A stretch of DNA of 64,000 nt from Rotaria socialis (GCA_905331475.1 CAJNYU010002217.1:1-64000), one strand, 5' to 3'. Shown: positions 11,046-25,200, counted from the first letter of the stretch. Made by a program: numbers and translations. The notes: a model not told the origin generated them from the sequence alone.

Positions 11046-12025
11046 ATGGAGAATATATATTTTACATTTGGCTTAGCTAGTCTACAACTTCTACCAATTT
11101 TTACTTTGGTATATTTACAAAATGAAATAGCAATTATATCGAACATAATTCAAAATATTCAATCGAAAATATTAACTATAATAGGGATGATTCTGTCATT
11201 TGGTTTGGTTTTCGTCAGTCCATTAACGATGGGACATTCAGTTTCGACAATAATTTCAATTCTATTGATTATTACACTAAGTTTAAGTATTAATTATACT
11301 TACAAAGATTATACAATTGACGAAGGTTAGAATTTTAATTCAGCAATGAAAAGGAAACATTATTGATATAATGCATAGTTAATGAGTCAAAAGCTTTTTT
11401 TTCTTCTTCTATTACTACTATTGACTGGCATATTTTCTCTAGTTTAGTCTGTATGATACGATTTATAGAGATGAGGGTGACGAAAAGGATGCGAATACTC
11501 GAGAGCTGAATATGATAGTTATCTCAGCTTATTCCGATAGTAATATATTTAATTGACTAGCAATTGTAGTAATAGTCTTGTTACTTATTTATATTTATTC
11601 CTTGGCATATTCAATCTCTCGTAAAACTTTAATGTTTAAAAAGTTCCCATTAGTGAAATTCATTTTTTTATTTAGGTTACTACATTACCATTCCCTATTT
11701 TATCATCTATTCATGTTTTATTTTCTTCATTGGTACTATTGACTATCCACTGTTTATTATCGAGTCTTCTGACTTGTCTATGATGCTTCTATGTTCTTTT
11801 ACATGTTATCTTCTATTTTCTACGCGTAGCTTTCTTGGAATAGAATATCATGCAAGTTATCTTAATTATATTGCATTCATTGGACTTGTCATAGGAACTT
11901 CTAATCTAATGTTAATACTTGATAGTAATAAAAATAATCCAATGAAATTCATAATTCATTTTTTAACACTACAATTGATACATATCTATCTATATTTAGC
12001 TCATTTACTAAGTGTTAAATTTTAA
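11046..12025 (+). CDS. Multipass membrane protein of unknown function
   Basis: Two exons (11046-11325 and 11676-12025; intron 350 bp with GT and TTTAG ends) join in frame at a split Gly codon to give 209 residues. The protein is almost entirely hydrophobic with about six membrane helices. Two helix pairs lie in exon 1, separated by IQNIQSK and by the loop YKDYTIDEG. In exon 2, FFIGTIDYPLF and STRSFLGIEYHASYLNY lie between helices. There is no signal peptide beyond the first helix and no recognised family motif. Features such as GIEYHASY could help a profile search. The gene is divergent from the PfkB kinase through a very short shared promoter and convergent with UNC-18. I do not recognise it. 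Confidence 0.75.
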
Positions 12026-12771
12026 CTGAACTGAGCAATTCTTCTTGAAATTAACTAACAGCATGTCGTTACTCATACTAATAATAAATCTAAAAATTCC
12101 AATTGATTTTTTAAGGCAATCTTCAATCTGCTGCACTAGAATCGAATTATTTACGGTTGAGCAGCTTCCATTTCCGAATGTGTTCTAAGCATGTGTCCAT
12201 CGATATAAGATACACATTGCCACTATTGATTAATTAAAAGCGTGAAAATTAAAAGAAAACCGAGTCCACTACATCGTGATTAATTTTTTATTTGATTAAT
12301 TCGTCTCTAGAACACGTACATTTGCTGTGCACAAGCAACAAAAAAAAATACCAAGATGCATATATAAATAAATAGAGGCAAATGAGTACACAAATACGCT
12401 AAGAAAAAGGAAATCGTATAGAAACACTGTTCGTTTAAAAGAATTTCGTTTGTATATTAAGCGCATTCTACAAACGTAGACAAAGAAAAATTGCACAAGA
12501 TTAGTTTGATGTATGAATATATTACGATAGAATTTGATTAATAAAAAACGAAATGAAGCAAAGAAAAAGAATTAAATATGCGCATGGAACAGACTACACA
12601 AATAAACAAAAAGCTCTGTGTACAAGGTAATCATAAATAGAACGACACAAGAATAGAGAATAAAAATGTTTGATTTAATTTTATGGAAAAAATAGTAATT
12701 GTAATTGTATTAATAATAATAATAATAATAATAAACACAGAATACATGGAAATCTGATGATTTGCATATTT
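12026..12771. other. Convergent intergenic region
   Basis: A 746-bp AT-rich gap between the ends of the membrane-protein gene and UNC-18. It contains an (ATA)n tract at about 12709-12732. No coding or RNA feature is apparent, and it most likely holds the two 3' UTRs. Confidence 0.5.
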
Positions 12772-15700
12772 CTACTGTTCGTCCTCTTGTCGAGGTTTCA
12801 TTTCAAGATCACGTAGAAATTGTCTTGGAGTTACTATATGATCACTACCTATGAATTGTAATTAAAAATAAAATTTAGTTTTCCAGTAGAATAAAGTTTC
12901 ACTTACCAACAAATACTTCCCATTTCTTAGTATTATTTTGTGTTACTTCGTATGCACAACGAAGTTCACTATAGGTAACTCCGCCAAGAATAAAGATAAT
13001 TAAACGTGGGCCTGAACGAACCGCACCTTTGCGATTATGCATCCAGCCACCGAACTCTCGTGAACTAAAATAGAGTCGAAATCATTATCGGTATTATATA
13101 AATGAATTTTGTGTTTTTTTCGAATTTACCTTTGTGCAGCATAATTAGATGCAATATTTCGTTGGCCACCAACGGATGGAAATTGCCGTTGATCCAATTT
13201 ATCATCAATAATATCCTTCAAAGAAAAATATTATTATTGAAGTTAATCATCGAAGCTACGAGTTTCGGATTAGAAATAGAACATAAGTTCAATAGGCCTT
13301 CACTCACTGTTGTATTTATCTGTATATAAAATTATTTCCAGAACAATACAATCCTTTTGATCGTTTTCTAAGTAAAATAACCGAAGGCTACATCTTGTAC
13401 GATCAGGATAATTACTCGAGGAAACAACTTAATAAATGTATTTCTTTGAAAAACCGAAAGGTTACTGAATATGATTGTCGCATATCACAATAAACAGCTC
13501 TTATAGAAGAAATGTCATCGTAAGAATAGTAATTAACGTCTTTCGGAAGAATGAATTCCAGCTTTGTTTTTGAAAATTTATTATGAAAAAAAAAAATAAG
13601 TGCCTTTTCTCAAGGACATTCATACAAAAAAAAGGCATTAAGCTCCTCCTCCTGTCAAGAATCGACATCCGGGAGATTACGCCTCTTTGCTTCCGGCGTC
13701 TCAGAACGCTCCTGAATATAAAGATAAAGATTGAAAAACAAAGTCTATTCGCTATTGTTAGCTTTTCTTTAGTAATTTTCTTTTTCTTACCTCCATGATA
13801 TCTTTAACATATGGTGTCCATCTTGAATTCGTATATGTCGTTTCTGTACGTTCTTTTCTTGGTTGTGGAATGTTTTTTCGTCTTGCCGCCTAAATGAAAA
13901 TTCTCTTATTTATCAAATATACATAAGAATTTTCTTCATAAGCATGCACAAAAAATGTTTGTGGTTGTTTTTTTTAGTTTCTTTCCATGCTCACAAACAT
14001 ATACAAATAAAAATGGAAATTGAAAAAATTGAAAAAAAGGAAAAACAAAATTATACAGGTGTACATCTTGAAAAATATCCAGTCATGCTCATAAAGAAAA
14101 ATATATCAAATCACCCCCGACGTCTTTATAAATAATTCCGTAGCCATGTGTATGGCAGATGTTCTGCCTAAATCCGCTGATACTCCACTTCCACGCTGGA
14201 GGAGTGTTTTATTTTTTTGTATAAAAAATAAGAAAAAAGATTTATTTTAGTGACATACTCGACTTTGATCTTGAATGATTTGTAAATTAAGGTGTTGCAT
14301 ATTTGATATAATTGTTTTCTTGTCTGTTGGAATCAATGCATGACTTAACAATTTATCAAGATTTTCTTCCGTAATACCTATTTGAGAGAAAATACAGCAC
14401 AAAAATTAATCTTCATATTTTTCTTTCAATATAAAAATGAAGAGTGCATACAGCGTGTTATATTAATTAGTTAATTTTAATTAAAATTAAAGAAAAGAAA
14501 ATCCCCAAAAATCAAAACTAGCGGTCATATTTTTGTTTTTACTCTTTACCGTATGTATCCGGTGGGGTAGTACAATAGCCTAAATTAAGATTTTCCGTTT
14601 TTATGATTCATCATCCGTGTCTCGAATTCAAAAACAAAAATCAAGAATTAAAATTTACCATTTTTGTGTAGAATATATAACATAATAATACGTAATTTAT
14701 CTTCAACAGCAATGACAGTGTCGAGTAATAATGGAACTATATTACGCATATGATCTTTTATACGTTCACCTTCAGGATCAATACCCATGGCCAAATTCTA
14801 AGAAAAAAACGAAAAGAGCTTTAAAAAAAGTTATGGAACAGTAGATTTTCTTTGAAAATTGCAAGTTCTTGTGTTCAATTTTAGCTTTTTGTTAACTAAT
14901 GTGAATATGTAATGCCAAACAATTATCATATGGAATTTTCAATCCGGAACTACACTTAGCGTTATTAAAAAGATCTTCTTCGCACATAACAAGTACATTC
15001 TCTCGGGAAGTAAAATGAAAGAATTTTTTTCTTTACCTGCTCAACTGAACATAATTTTTCGCCAGAATCTCGACTATATGCATTCATGCATTGCTCGGCA
15101 ATATTAAAATGAAGTGCGTAAGCATTTAATTCTTTTTGGTATTGAGGCATTTTTTTAATCATCAATCTAATAAAAATTAAAATCAAAGAGTTTCTCATGG
15201 AAAAACAAAATTTCACTTACGAAAGATCTTTCATTGTTGTACGTTCACCTCGATCAGAATCTTTAACACGTTTTTGTATTGCAAAATCTTTAATTTTCTT
15301 TGTAATACTCCTTAAAAGAAAAAGATAATCACCATTTAAGATACAAACAAACATCAAACTACGAACTGTGTAACAACAGCAATATGTTGATGACGAAGTT
15401 CTGTCCAAAGTTCATCATTTTCATCTAATAACACTTTTTGTTTTTGTCCAGGATTTGTTTTCGGATCAACGCCAGGCGTTTGAACTTCATATCTAATCAA
15501 AGAAAATGACCATCATTTACTTCCGAGACAAACAAAAAAAAACGTCATACTCAAAAACATCATTTTCAATTTTTAATAAATCATGAGCCATAGCTTGGAA
15601 TGTTAATTCATGTAGTAATGGTGAGACAGCATCAAAACCACGATCAAGTAAAAGTAAAACTGATTTTGCCTTGTCACCACCCTAAACGTGAAAGAAACAG

Positions 15701-17339
15701 GAAAACAATGATTGAAAAAGAATATTTTCATTTATTTACTTCGCCCATTGTTGAATCATCAGCTTTATATTGATTAAGTTTTTGTTGGACAGCATGTGCA
15801 AATTCGAGTAGTTTTTCATTTTCAGATCGATAACGAATTGTTGGATATTCACCAAGTGTTGCACACAATGTTGCTATTTGTTCGGCAATGACATCTAAAT
15901 GTCCAGCTCGCACGTGAGATTGTGATGGATCACATGAAATAAAAAATGTATCAGGCGAATCAAGTGTAAAGACCTTTAAATTACATATATATGAACAAAT
16001 AGAGATTAATGTGAAAATAAATATTTATTTTCTACCTGGCGTTCATATGGTAAAAATGCGATATTAACTTCCCGTAATGTTTTTATATATTTTGCACATT
16101 TCGACTGAGTTAATTTAGTAAATAAATCAGAATTACATGCTAAAAGAAAAATTCATTTTAGTGGTATAAATTTTTTGTTGGAGTAACTTTTTCCAAGAAA
16201 TTATGATTATCTGTTAGTTTAAGATAAGCCTATCGAGAAATGAAGTGTCTACTTGGAGATTTGAGTATCAGGGTTTTTATTATCGGAAATAAGCTTGTGT
16301 CATATTCTTGTAATATGAAGTTTGTCCCCGAAGGCTTTTAGTTTCATTCATAGAGAACCAAATTAAGCTCGATTGCGATAACAGTAAATAGTCATTAGCA
16401 TTATTGCCAAAGGAAAGTAATGTCATAATATTTCCTGCTATTATAGAAGTAATTATAAGTACTTGATAACTTGATCAAGTCAAATTAGAGAATTTTGGAT
16501 CTGATATTTCACTTAAAACGTCATGAAATCAGTCAATGTAGGACTATTTTCATAAGAAAAAAAAACATATTTATTTGCTAAAACAACAATGATTCATCGA
16601 AAAATAACATATTTATTTGCTAAAACAACCATGATTCATCGAAAAATAACATGAATTTCTGATTCATGTATTTTAAAAATAGAAACCAAAAATGTTAGTT
16701 CCTGATTTCGGATAAAAAGTATAGTTGTTGTGTACTAATGCACACAAAATCAAAGTCTACTGCTTTAGTTAAAATCTCTCACTCTATCGACCATGATTTT
16801 ACACGGTATTTACCTTCCGTAAAAAACACATGTGCAGCTTTATATTTGGGTACTAATGCATTTGCTTTATCAAAATCGTTAATAAGTTCGTTGACAGACT
16901 AGAAAAAAGAAAAAAGCACAAATGCTTCGATATCAATCTTAGAAAACAAAAGAAAAAACTGTTTTACCCTTTCGCTCGGTTGAATAAAATAGACAGCTTC
17001 AAGCATTCCTAAAGGTTCACGTTTTTTCATGATGTCTTCCACGACTAAAATACATTTTTTTTTATAAATAAAACTAAATAATAAAAAGAAATTCTACTTG
17101 TAATTCCTTCGGACATAATATCATGCATTTTACATGATGCAGATATAATTCGTGTTGCTAAACGATCCATAACAAGAACTTTCCAATCGCTCCGTTCTTT
17201 CTGCCGAACGGATTCACATCGTAGCATCTCATTGATTAATTCTATTAAAAATAGAAAAATAAATACGAATCTTCTTTTTCAAGTCCTTTTTTTGTTTCAT
17301 ACTTGCGCCGACTAATTTCTGTAAATTGGACGTTGTCAT
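12772..17339 (-). CDS. STXBP1: Syntaxin-binding protein UNC-18/Munc18 (STXBP1)
   Basis: This Sec1/Munc18 protein clasps syntaxin and templates SNARE assembly at the plasma membrane for synaptic and secretory vesicle fusion. Sixteen exons join in frame with GT-AG introns: 17303-17339, 17098-17241, 16968-17044, 16814-16898, 16036-16139, 15740-15973, 15551-15681, 15367-15492, 15221-15310, 15037-15166, 14659-14797, 14259-14377, 13791-13889, 13130-13215, 12907-13064, 12772-12848 (611 residues; human STXBP1 is about 600). Diagnostic stretches along the whole length are [98 protein letters not shown] and the C-terminal TPRQFLRDL. Intron 4 is long (674 bp) and carries a 42-bp tandem duplication. No lesions were seen. 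Confidence 0.96.
16565..16648. repeat. 42-bp tandem duplication in UNC-18 intron 4
   Basis: Units 16565-16606 and 16607-16648 are identical except for one base (CAACAA versus CAACCA). The near identity suggests a recent duplication within the intron. Confidence 0.9.
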
Positions 17340-18391
17340 TGTATTATGATTAATTCATACGTATTAAAAATAAAAAATCATGTATAAAAAAACTCTTTTT
17401 CGATCAATCTTGCTATTGATTATTATGGTTTATATAGTCGAAGAGTTTTTCAGTAGAAAAAAAATTACTGAGATTTTTTACTAACAAATAGTTTTATTGA
17501 GGATTGAAAAACATCGATATGGTCTGTTTTTCTATTCAATTCACAAATGCATTTGAATTCAGTATGTCTTATTCTATTGGTTACATGTGAGAACCAATCG
17601 ATATAGGTATTGTTTATTCATTGTTCCTTTTCTTCTTTGTTATCTATTATCTAAAATAGGATACAAACGTGGATCAAGGAATCTAGCAAAAAGTGTTGGC
17701 TTTCAAAAAATGACCTGTGAGGTAGTATGAATACGAGTTTTTCTGTTTTTCGTACTTAGTGAAATAGTATTTTCGCGAAAAGATATAATTATCGTAGAAA
17801 ATGAAACCGCAGAAATTAAGTTCTAGTAGAAATTTTAAATTTCACACCTTACCGATGAATCGTAAGTGTGTTAGCGACTGTTTATTGGCTTATCGATCGC
17901 GAAAATAAACAAGTGATTTTGCCCGTATTCTAACTTTAAGAGGAATCTTCTGATCCTTGTTGAATCCCAACAGCATGTAACCGTGCTCACAAACAAATTG
18001 ATTAGATTAAGAAAAATTAGTTTCAATAAGTAGGAGGTAGACATTGAGACCACCCACAGATGTGATTCACACATCAGTAGCGTGTCTTGACAGACATGTG
18101 CGAAACAGTTTGTCATATATGTGACAGACATATTTGATGTTACATCTTATTTACTTTTTTTAATTTCATTTCTCGAAAGTTAAGCGATTGAACGGTAAAA
18201 AGGAAATTCTCTACTATGTGAAAAATCTTTAGACGATTTGATTTCTTTCATTATTATCGTATCTGATTCTGACACAGAGCGGTTTATCTACGTATTAACG
18301 AGATAATGAACGTATTCGAAATAGTGATATCCTCTTAACATAAATTCCTTTCCAACGATAGGATAGGTCACACCTTCATTTTATTTTTTAG
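17340..18391. other. Divergent intergenic region, UNC-18 / AKAP1-like
   Basis: About 1 kb separating the divergent genes, likely promoter sequence for both. An acceptor-like TTATTTTTTAG ends at 18391, and the frame is open from there to the AKAP1-like ATG, so an upstream first exon of that gene could lie here. I could not identify it. Confidence 0.4.
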
Positions 18392-18430
18392 ATAAACAAC
18401 AAAATATCAAATTCAAAACCAAGTATTATT

Positions 18431-20251
18431 ATGGAATTACCATCATCATCGGTGCCAATTAAACAAAAAAATAAAACGCTCGATAATGAGAGTAAACAAC
18501 AGAAGATAAACGAAGATAATAATAAGCGTAATTTAAGTGAAAAAACAAGTGATACTTCTTCAATAATAAGTAATGAGAAGGTAAAAGATTTGGCCTATCA
18601 TAATTGGTTACAATAGTGGGGCTATGAAACATGCCCTGAGATTGGAAAGAAGCGAAGACATCCTTGAGTAATTGAGAGAACAAGATGTCAAATATCCATT
18701 TAATTTAAATAGAGCAGCTGGTGTTCGTATTAAGAAAATGTTTCAATAGCTATTTATTCTACTATATGAACAATAACGATGAACAATTCATATAAGATAG
18801 ACGTTGTTGGTTTCGTGTTTCGTTTAATATTTTCTTAACTGATTGTCTCGTAAAATAAACTTGATTTTAATTCAACTGAGACCGTTTAATTATTACAACT
18901 TTTTATCTAGGATCCCAAAGAAAATGAACTAATTATCTACGAATTTCATTTTCCTGTTGACCTTTGTGGTCGTCTGATTGGCCGACAAGGCGTTCATGTT
19001 GATTATATTCGTCAAATGGCACAAGTCGATTTAGTTGTACGAGATGACGCTATTTCTTATGAAAAACAAGTCGTTGCTTTACATGGTATTCGAGTTTCTT
19101 TCTTTGTTTCCTATCTTCAACATTGAATCTAAATTTAGGTCGTCGAGTTGACGTCGCACAAGCAATTGAATTAATAGCAAAACGTTTTCCACTTGACCGT
19201 TATCCACAAGTAACATTTAAACCTATTAATAAAAAAATTATTGTACGACAACGTGCACCGGAATGTGTACCAATACCTTCATCACTTGCTCAAGTATAAA
19301 TTTTCAATGGAAAAAAATCATAGAAAGAAAGAAGTTTCGTTTTTTTAAGCTCTATTTACCAGATGGAATACCAGCAGAAATTCTTGTGACTAGTGTTGTT
19401 TCATGTAATCATATATTTGTTCAACAAATTTTACATGCATCTTATCCTGAACTTACTCGTCTCGATAATTCGATGTCAGTATTTTATCATCATACAGAAA
19501 TGACACCACTGTTACCTCGACCTATTCAACGTACGATCTTTTTTTCTTCATGAGTAATTTTTTAAGAAAAATTTCATTTTGTCGAATTTAGCTGGTATTA
19601 TTGTTGCAGCACCTACTCAAGCTGGTTGGTTTCGAGCATTGATTACAATCTATAACAGTAATCACGATATGGCTATGATTAAATTTCTTGACTACGGAGG
19701 TTATCTCTATGTCCATGCAAATTCTCTGCGTGTTCTCAGGTAAATCTTGCGACCATTTCTATTTCCAAGAAAATTTTTTACGATTAATTGTCTAGACAAG
19801 ATTTTATGGTGATTCCATTTCAAGCAGTTGAAGTGTATCTTGACAATGTAGTACCAGCAGATAGTGAGTGATCATCGAAAAGTATATTACAGTTAAATAT
19901 TCTTTCTAATTTTAGATCAAGAAGATTTTACGCCAGAATCAATCGAGTCAGCTAAAGCAACACTTCTTGGTGCTTGTTTTAAAGCCATTGTCACTGGGTA
20001 TCATTACGATAATACACCCTTTATTCAGTTAACAAAACGCCACGGAAATGTAATTTTTTCTAAATCAAAAATTCAAATACGATCCTTTTTATTCTTTTCA
20101 GGCACGTCCGATTAATATTGATGTTCAAAAAATGATCAATAGTCAACATCAAACATCAGCTGTTACAAACAATTCTAATTCATCTTCAATACACCAATTA
20201 GAACAATCCGACGCATCAGTATTATCCTCAACATCCAATTCAGATGGTTAG
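18431..20251 (+). CDS. AKAP1-like KH and Tudor domain protein
   Basis: Eight exons (18431-18580, 18911-19085, 19139-19293, 19350-19530, 19592-19739, 19796-19863, 19916-20049, 20102-20251) give 386 residues. A KH domain with GxxG loop (IGRQG, 73-77; EFHFPVDLCGRLIGRQG) binds RNA. It is followed by the AKAP1 linker LYLPDGIPAEILV and NHIFVQQ, and a Tudor domain (about 221-290; GWFRALI, FLDYGGYLYV, LPFQAVEVYLD-like PFQAVEVYLD). AKAP1 anchors PKA and mRNAs at the mitochondrial outer membrane. Vertebrate AKAP1 is about 900 residues with an N-terminal membrane anchor and a PKA-binding helix. Neither is visible in the short polar N-terminus here. Because the frame is open upstream to a splice-acceptor-like site at 18391, a missed 5' exon could supply the anchor. 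Confidence 0.88.
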
Positions 20252-21972
20252 GTAATAATAAAAAACAATATTCGATTTTTCGTGTATTGGAAGAATCACT
20301 AATTGTTTTTTTCTTTCTTTTTCGTTCTTTCTCATCTATTCTAATCATAGACAAAACAATGTGATTGTTGTGCTTGCCTTTCTTGTTATTGTTTTTTTTT
20401 GTTTTTTGTTATTTTTAGGGGGATGATCTATACAGTTACATGTATACGTTCCTCTTTTGTTGACCACTTTTTTTTCTGGTTATCTTCAGTCGGTTTTTTT
20501 TGTTATATCAATACGTTATGTACCTTTGATTCTGCTCAAGGAAAAACACAAAAATTTCAAAAAAGTTGTTTTTTTTTAGTAAAGTTATTAGTTATGAACT
20601 GTAACTAATCTGCTAGTATCTATATTGATGATGGTTATTGGAGTATTCGGCTCCTATTGATAAAGATATCGTGATAGAATGAAATTCTTTTAGAAGTGAC
20701 ATTATCTAGATTAAATTCTCTAATCAATGATACATGAGAAATCCTGCCTCGTCGATAGAAAAGGTAGTTATTTTGCTTTTGTGTTATTCAATCAGATCTT
20801 GTAACTATGGACTAGAGCTGTTTTGGAGCATGAATCTAAAATTTAGCTCAATCCGACTAAGACATTGTAATACCAATTTTCTTTTGTGATAATTCTCAAG
20901 TTTTAGAGATATTAATTTAAACACTATGATTCCTCATTTTTTTTCTTCTGCCGTATTACACAAAAACTAATATGATTAAGGCTTTTCTTTATCGCATCAA
21001 AGACATAACAAGCCAAAAGACATGTTTAGACGTGTCAGCCGAAGGGTTGAACGGCGGCGGCGGGCAACAATTTTCAATTTTTGAACATTTCCAGCGGCTC
21101 GTTATTTGAATGAGTAGTGTCTTCAGCGACGGCGTCGGCTGACGTTTGCAAGTCCTTATGTAACGGCGGTGGCTCAGCCGTACAGCTGACGCCTCTAGAC
21201 ATGTTCCCTAATTTTATGTATGGATACATCAGAAGTTTAATTATTCGTTACAGGTTGCGCTTAAAGTTTAGATAAAATAAAATAAAATAAGCAAATTCGT
21301 TTATTAATAACAGAAAGACATTTAGGAATTTTCTAAAACGCCACTTTGCTACTTGTCTGCTATGTGAGCGATATTTAAAAGTAGTATCTTTTTTCAAGCA
21401 ATCAGATCAAACAACTAAAGTCTACAATGACCATACTCTAGAGCATACTTCAGTATCATCGCATACATACTAATTTGTTTTGCAAGCAAATATAATCATC
21501 TTAGTATAAGAGAAACTCCAATAGAAAGGTTTATATAGAAAACAGATGACAATTATATGGACTATGTTTGTTTTGTGTATCGAAAAATTCGCTCACAATC
21601 ATTGTAACAATTCCCATGATATTAAAACCGGGAAATAAAATAGGAATAGGCTCATTGAAATTTTTTCAAGAACTAATAACATTTATTAATTTTCAATAGA
21701 TTTCATTATATTCTTTAATATATTATCGAGAGACAACCATTAACAAATCTCATGATACTTCATTAAGATTTTGCCACCGAGGTGCTTGACTCTCGAGTCT
21801 ACTTAAAATTCAATAGAACAAAATTCTTCTGAATCATAAATAGAGCTTGATATGTTTTTATGTTCATGAACTTTTCTATATCGCAAAATCTTCTTCAAAA
21901 AATGAAACAATAAGATGATATGTGCTCAGTAAACATATTTCACTTTTGTTATTATTTAAAATAGAAAAATAA

Positions 21973-22003
<31 letters not shown>

Positions 22004-22245
22004 ACAACACACAACATTTATAAAACAAACAAAAAGAAAAGAAATCATATATTGTCAAAATAGACACTATTGTTGTCCGTTGCTCTATGCGTGGATTTTG
22101 AGCATTTGATTGTGTAACATAATCGAAAAATAAAATAAAATAAAATAAACCAATTATTAATAAAATTTGTTTTTTAATAGAGCACCAGGTTTAAAAGTGA
22201 AGAAGAAAAACAACAACCGAAAAATGTGCCATATACAAACATAGA
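20252..22245. other. Convergent intergenic region with MITE
   Basis: About 2 kb between the 3' ends of the AKAP1-like and SK genes. It holds T-rich runs near 20390-20590, a 185-bp inverted-repeat element (21020-21204), and an (AAC)n microsatellite at about 21973-22010. No coding exons are supported. Confidence 0.5.
21020..21204. mobile_element. 185-bp GC-rich inverted-repeat element
   Basis: The left end ACATGTTTAGACGTGTCAGC and the reverse complement of the right end ACATGTCTAGAGGCGTCAGC match at 18 of the first 22 positions. The interior is strikingly GC-rich for this region (repeated CGGCGG and GGCTGACG words), with a second, internal inverted pairing of CGGCGG and CCGCCG. No clear target-site duplication was found. 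This is likely a small non-autonomous DNA transposon. Confidence 0.55.
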
Positions 22246-25200
22246 TCACACAGTATTTTGTCGTTGAGGACAGGTCACGGATATTGTTGGTAAGGTTCCA
22301 CGTATAGTACTTAATTGTGTTTGAACATGAGCTTCTAAACGTTGCCATAAACGATTATTTTGCTCACTGACTGCCACCGCCATTACATTCGGTAAATTGT
22401 CAATTTGTGTCTGTAAAAGAAATGCAACAAACCTATGAAAGTATAGTTTAAAGAAGCAAAACAAATAGTAATTGCAACTAGAGATTATACAAGATGGGCA
22501 AAACTGAAAGCGTAGAACGACAATGTCTGAATCATACACGTCGGAGCATTGTCCTTGAAGATTTAACGTGGCGGAAAAGATTTTCCTACGAGCTAATTTC
22601 ATGATTTATGCGAGCAGAAAAAAACAAAATACTCCTCTTCTCGATGTGAGTTCGAGCTATAATTAGAAATGATTCTCAAAGCACGATATTTGTTAAACAA
22701 TTATCATATCTTCAGGAATGGCCACTTATCTGAAATACGAGTCTTTTTGTTTCACTTGTTAATCAATTCATACATATTGAAGTTCATCATATCTTCCATC
22801 TCTATAGCTATCAAGATAAATTTGTTGACCAAAAAAAAGTATTTCTCATTGTAAAGTATCCGAGCTCGATTTTTTAAGTGAAATCTTCAAAGTCATTCTA
22901 AAATTCTTGATATTAAAATTTCAACATAAGAAGTTTATAGTTTTCTTTTTTTTGAAGCGGAGGAATTCAATGATGATGAAAATTCAAAAAAGTGATTTTA
23001 AATGGCACGATCAATTGCCTGCGATGACATTGCAATCGGAAAATTTATTTACAACGATTATTATATTACCTGTAACGCTAGGAGTCTTGCATCTAAATCA
23101 TAAAACTTTGATTCAAGAACAGTTTGATTCGAAAGCATTTGAGATACGATATCATATACAGATGATTGAAGCTGAAAAAGAAATATGTTCCACGAAAAAT
23201 GAGCGTTTTTCAACTTACCCGTGCTACATCAGATACAGCATTAACATTATCCGTTAGTTTTCTTTGATCCAATTTAACTTTTCGTAAACTAGAGAAAGCA
23301 AAATTTGAAAACATCTTTCAGCACAAAACCAACAGTTTTACCTATGAATTGCTTGAAGAAATTTTCGTTGATGTGCAAGCACTCGGGATACGTTTACATG
23401 TTTTGCTAATTTAGTATATTTATATATTAACCATGTTTCACGTAAAACATTGGCGGCAGCATTTTTTAACTGAACATAATTAGAAAAATGATTTATTTGA
23501 CAGCAAATATCCAATAGGACATACGCGTTTTGTTAATTGTGTATCCATCATAAAATTGTGAACATGCTTTTCTGCACGAGTTAATTCTAATTTACGAGCC
23601 AGTACGGCAACCATTGTTGCTGTACACGAGACACCCTGAGAAAGAGTAAAAAATATTAGTTTCAACGAATGTTTGATTTTCATATTCGATAAATTTTCTC
23701 GTTTGTGTTCGTAGAATAAAGAACGAAACATTGAATTCTGAAAAATGTTACTCATTGCTTTTCTATAGAGTAGTTACAAAACGAGTCACATACAAGAATT
23801 TAATTGATCTAATGTCATTTATGTATGCGCTTGCATTCTAAAAATCTGCTGAGGATTATAAGAAAGAAAAACTCTAGTTTGATCGCCAGAAATAATAGGG
23901 CATGCCTGGGAAACAAATTACGCAAATTATTGTTAACTGAACAGTGTTTTAAAGCGTGTATAATGACACGTCATACATTAGAATCTATTCTCATTATTGA
24001 ATGGTTCACTGAAAAACGTCAGACAAGATGATTACTTGATTGCGTGAGGATCCATGTGAATTGAAGTAAAGAAAAATATTCTAACATGAACGACATGCGT
24101 GCTCTACAAATTTATTTGGTGATGTGAAACATTTATACAGCGATGATTTTCTTTCTACTATCCTCTATATTGAAATATGCACATAGAAGTCTTTAATGCC
24201 TTCATGTTAATATAAATATCATAGATCGTGCGCGAAAAAACTTGCAGATTATTTTACTATGAATCCCCACAAGGTTAACAGTTTCGACTAATATTACACG
24301 TCTATATTTCGAAAAATAGTATTGCTTATCTTATCGGTCTATTTCACAAGTATTAGATTTATCTATTATTTATACGCCATAGTTAACATCTCAAAGGTCA
24401 CTTCTCTTGAATCGGAAGAATGGTTCTTCGTTTTTTTTGAAAATAATTTCATACCATTAAACCAGATGCGACGCAAATAGCACGTCCACAATAAGTATTC
24501 GGTACTAAATCTCCATAGCCAATAGCTAAAAACGTCACAGCAATTAACCACATCGAATTCAGAATGTTGCCATGATGTTTCGGGTCATGATTACTAAAGA
24601 AAAACAAAAAACAAAGTTTCGTTGATCTTCAAGCCAAGAAATGTTTTTACCTTTCACATGCTCGAACTGTCCAACTAGCAATGATAAAAAGTGAAAGAAT
24701 AAAAACAAGTAAAACCGTTCCTGGACATATTGTCATTAGTGTTTTCAATACAAATCTTGTATTAAATTTAATACGATTGAAAGCCCCAATACTTCTCGAT
24801 GAAGCATCTTGAAAACAAAAAATAAAAGATATCATTCTTTTCTATTGAAATAAAATGCAAACCTGTAAACAACTTGCTATGCAAAAGCATAACACGACAT
24901 ATTAAATAGAGTCGAATAAACATTGGCAATGACAGTAAAATATCTACAGATACGATAGCTGCTTTTATTTGTGAATGATGATCTGCCTTGTTCGACATAT
25001 GTGTTATCCATTCGAATTCGAACTTGCCAGGTATTGGATGAATAGCACAAACTAAACAAACAAAAACAGACTTTATTCTGTATTTAGCTATTGAGAATTC
25101 TTGTGTAGTTTTACTTGAAACTTCAGCACCTATTTGAAGAATACGTCGCCATGTCATAGCTATTCGCCAATCATCCAAACAATTATCAATCATAAATAAC

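Noticed and set aside
22907-23257. 116-codon plus-strand open frame
   Set aside because: Antisense to SK exons 10-11 and the adjoining intron; the minus-strand frame has clear SK similarity.
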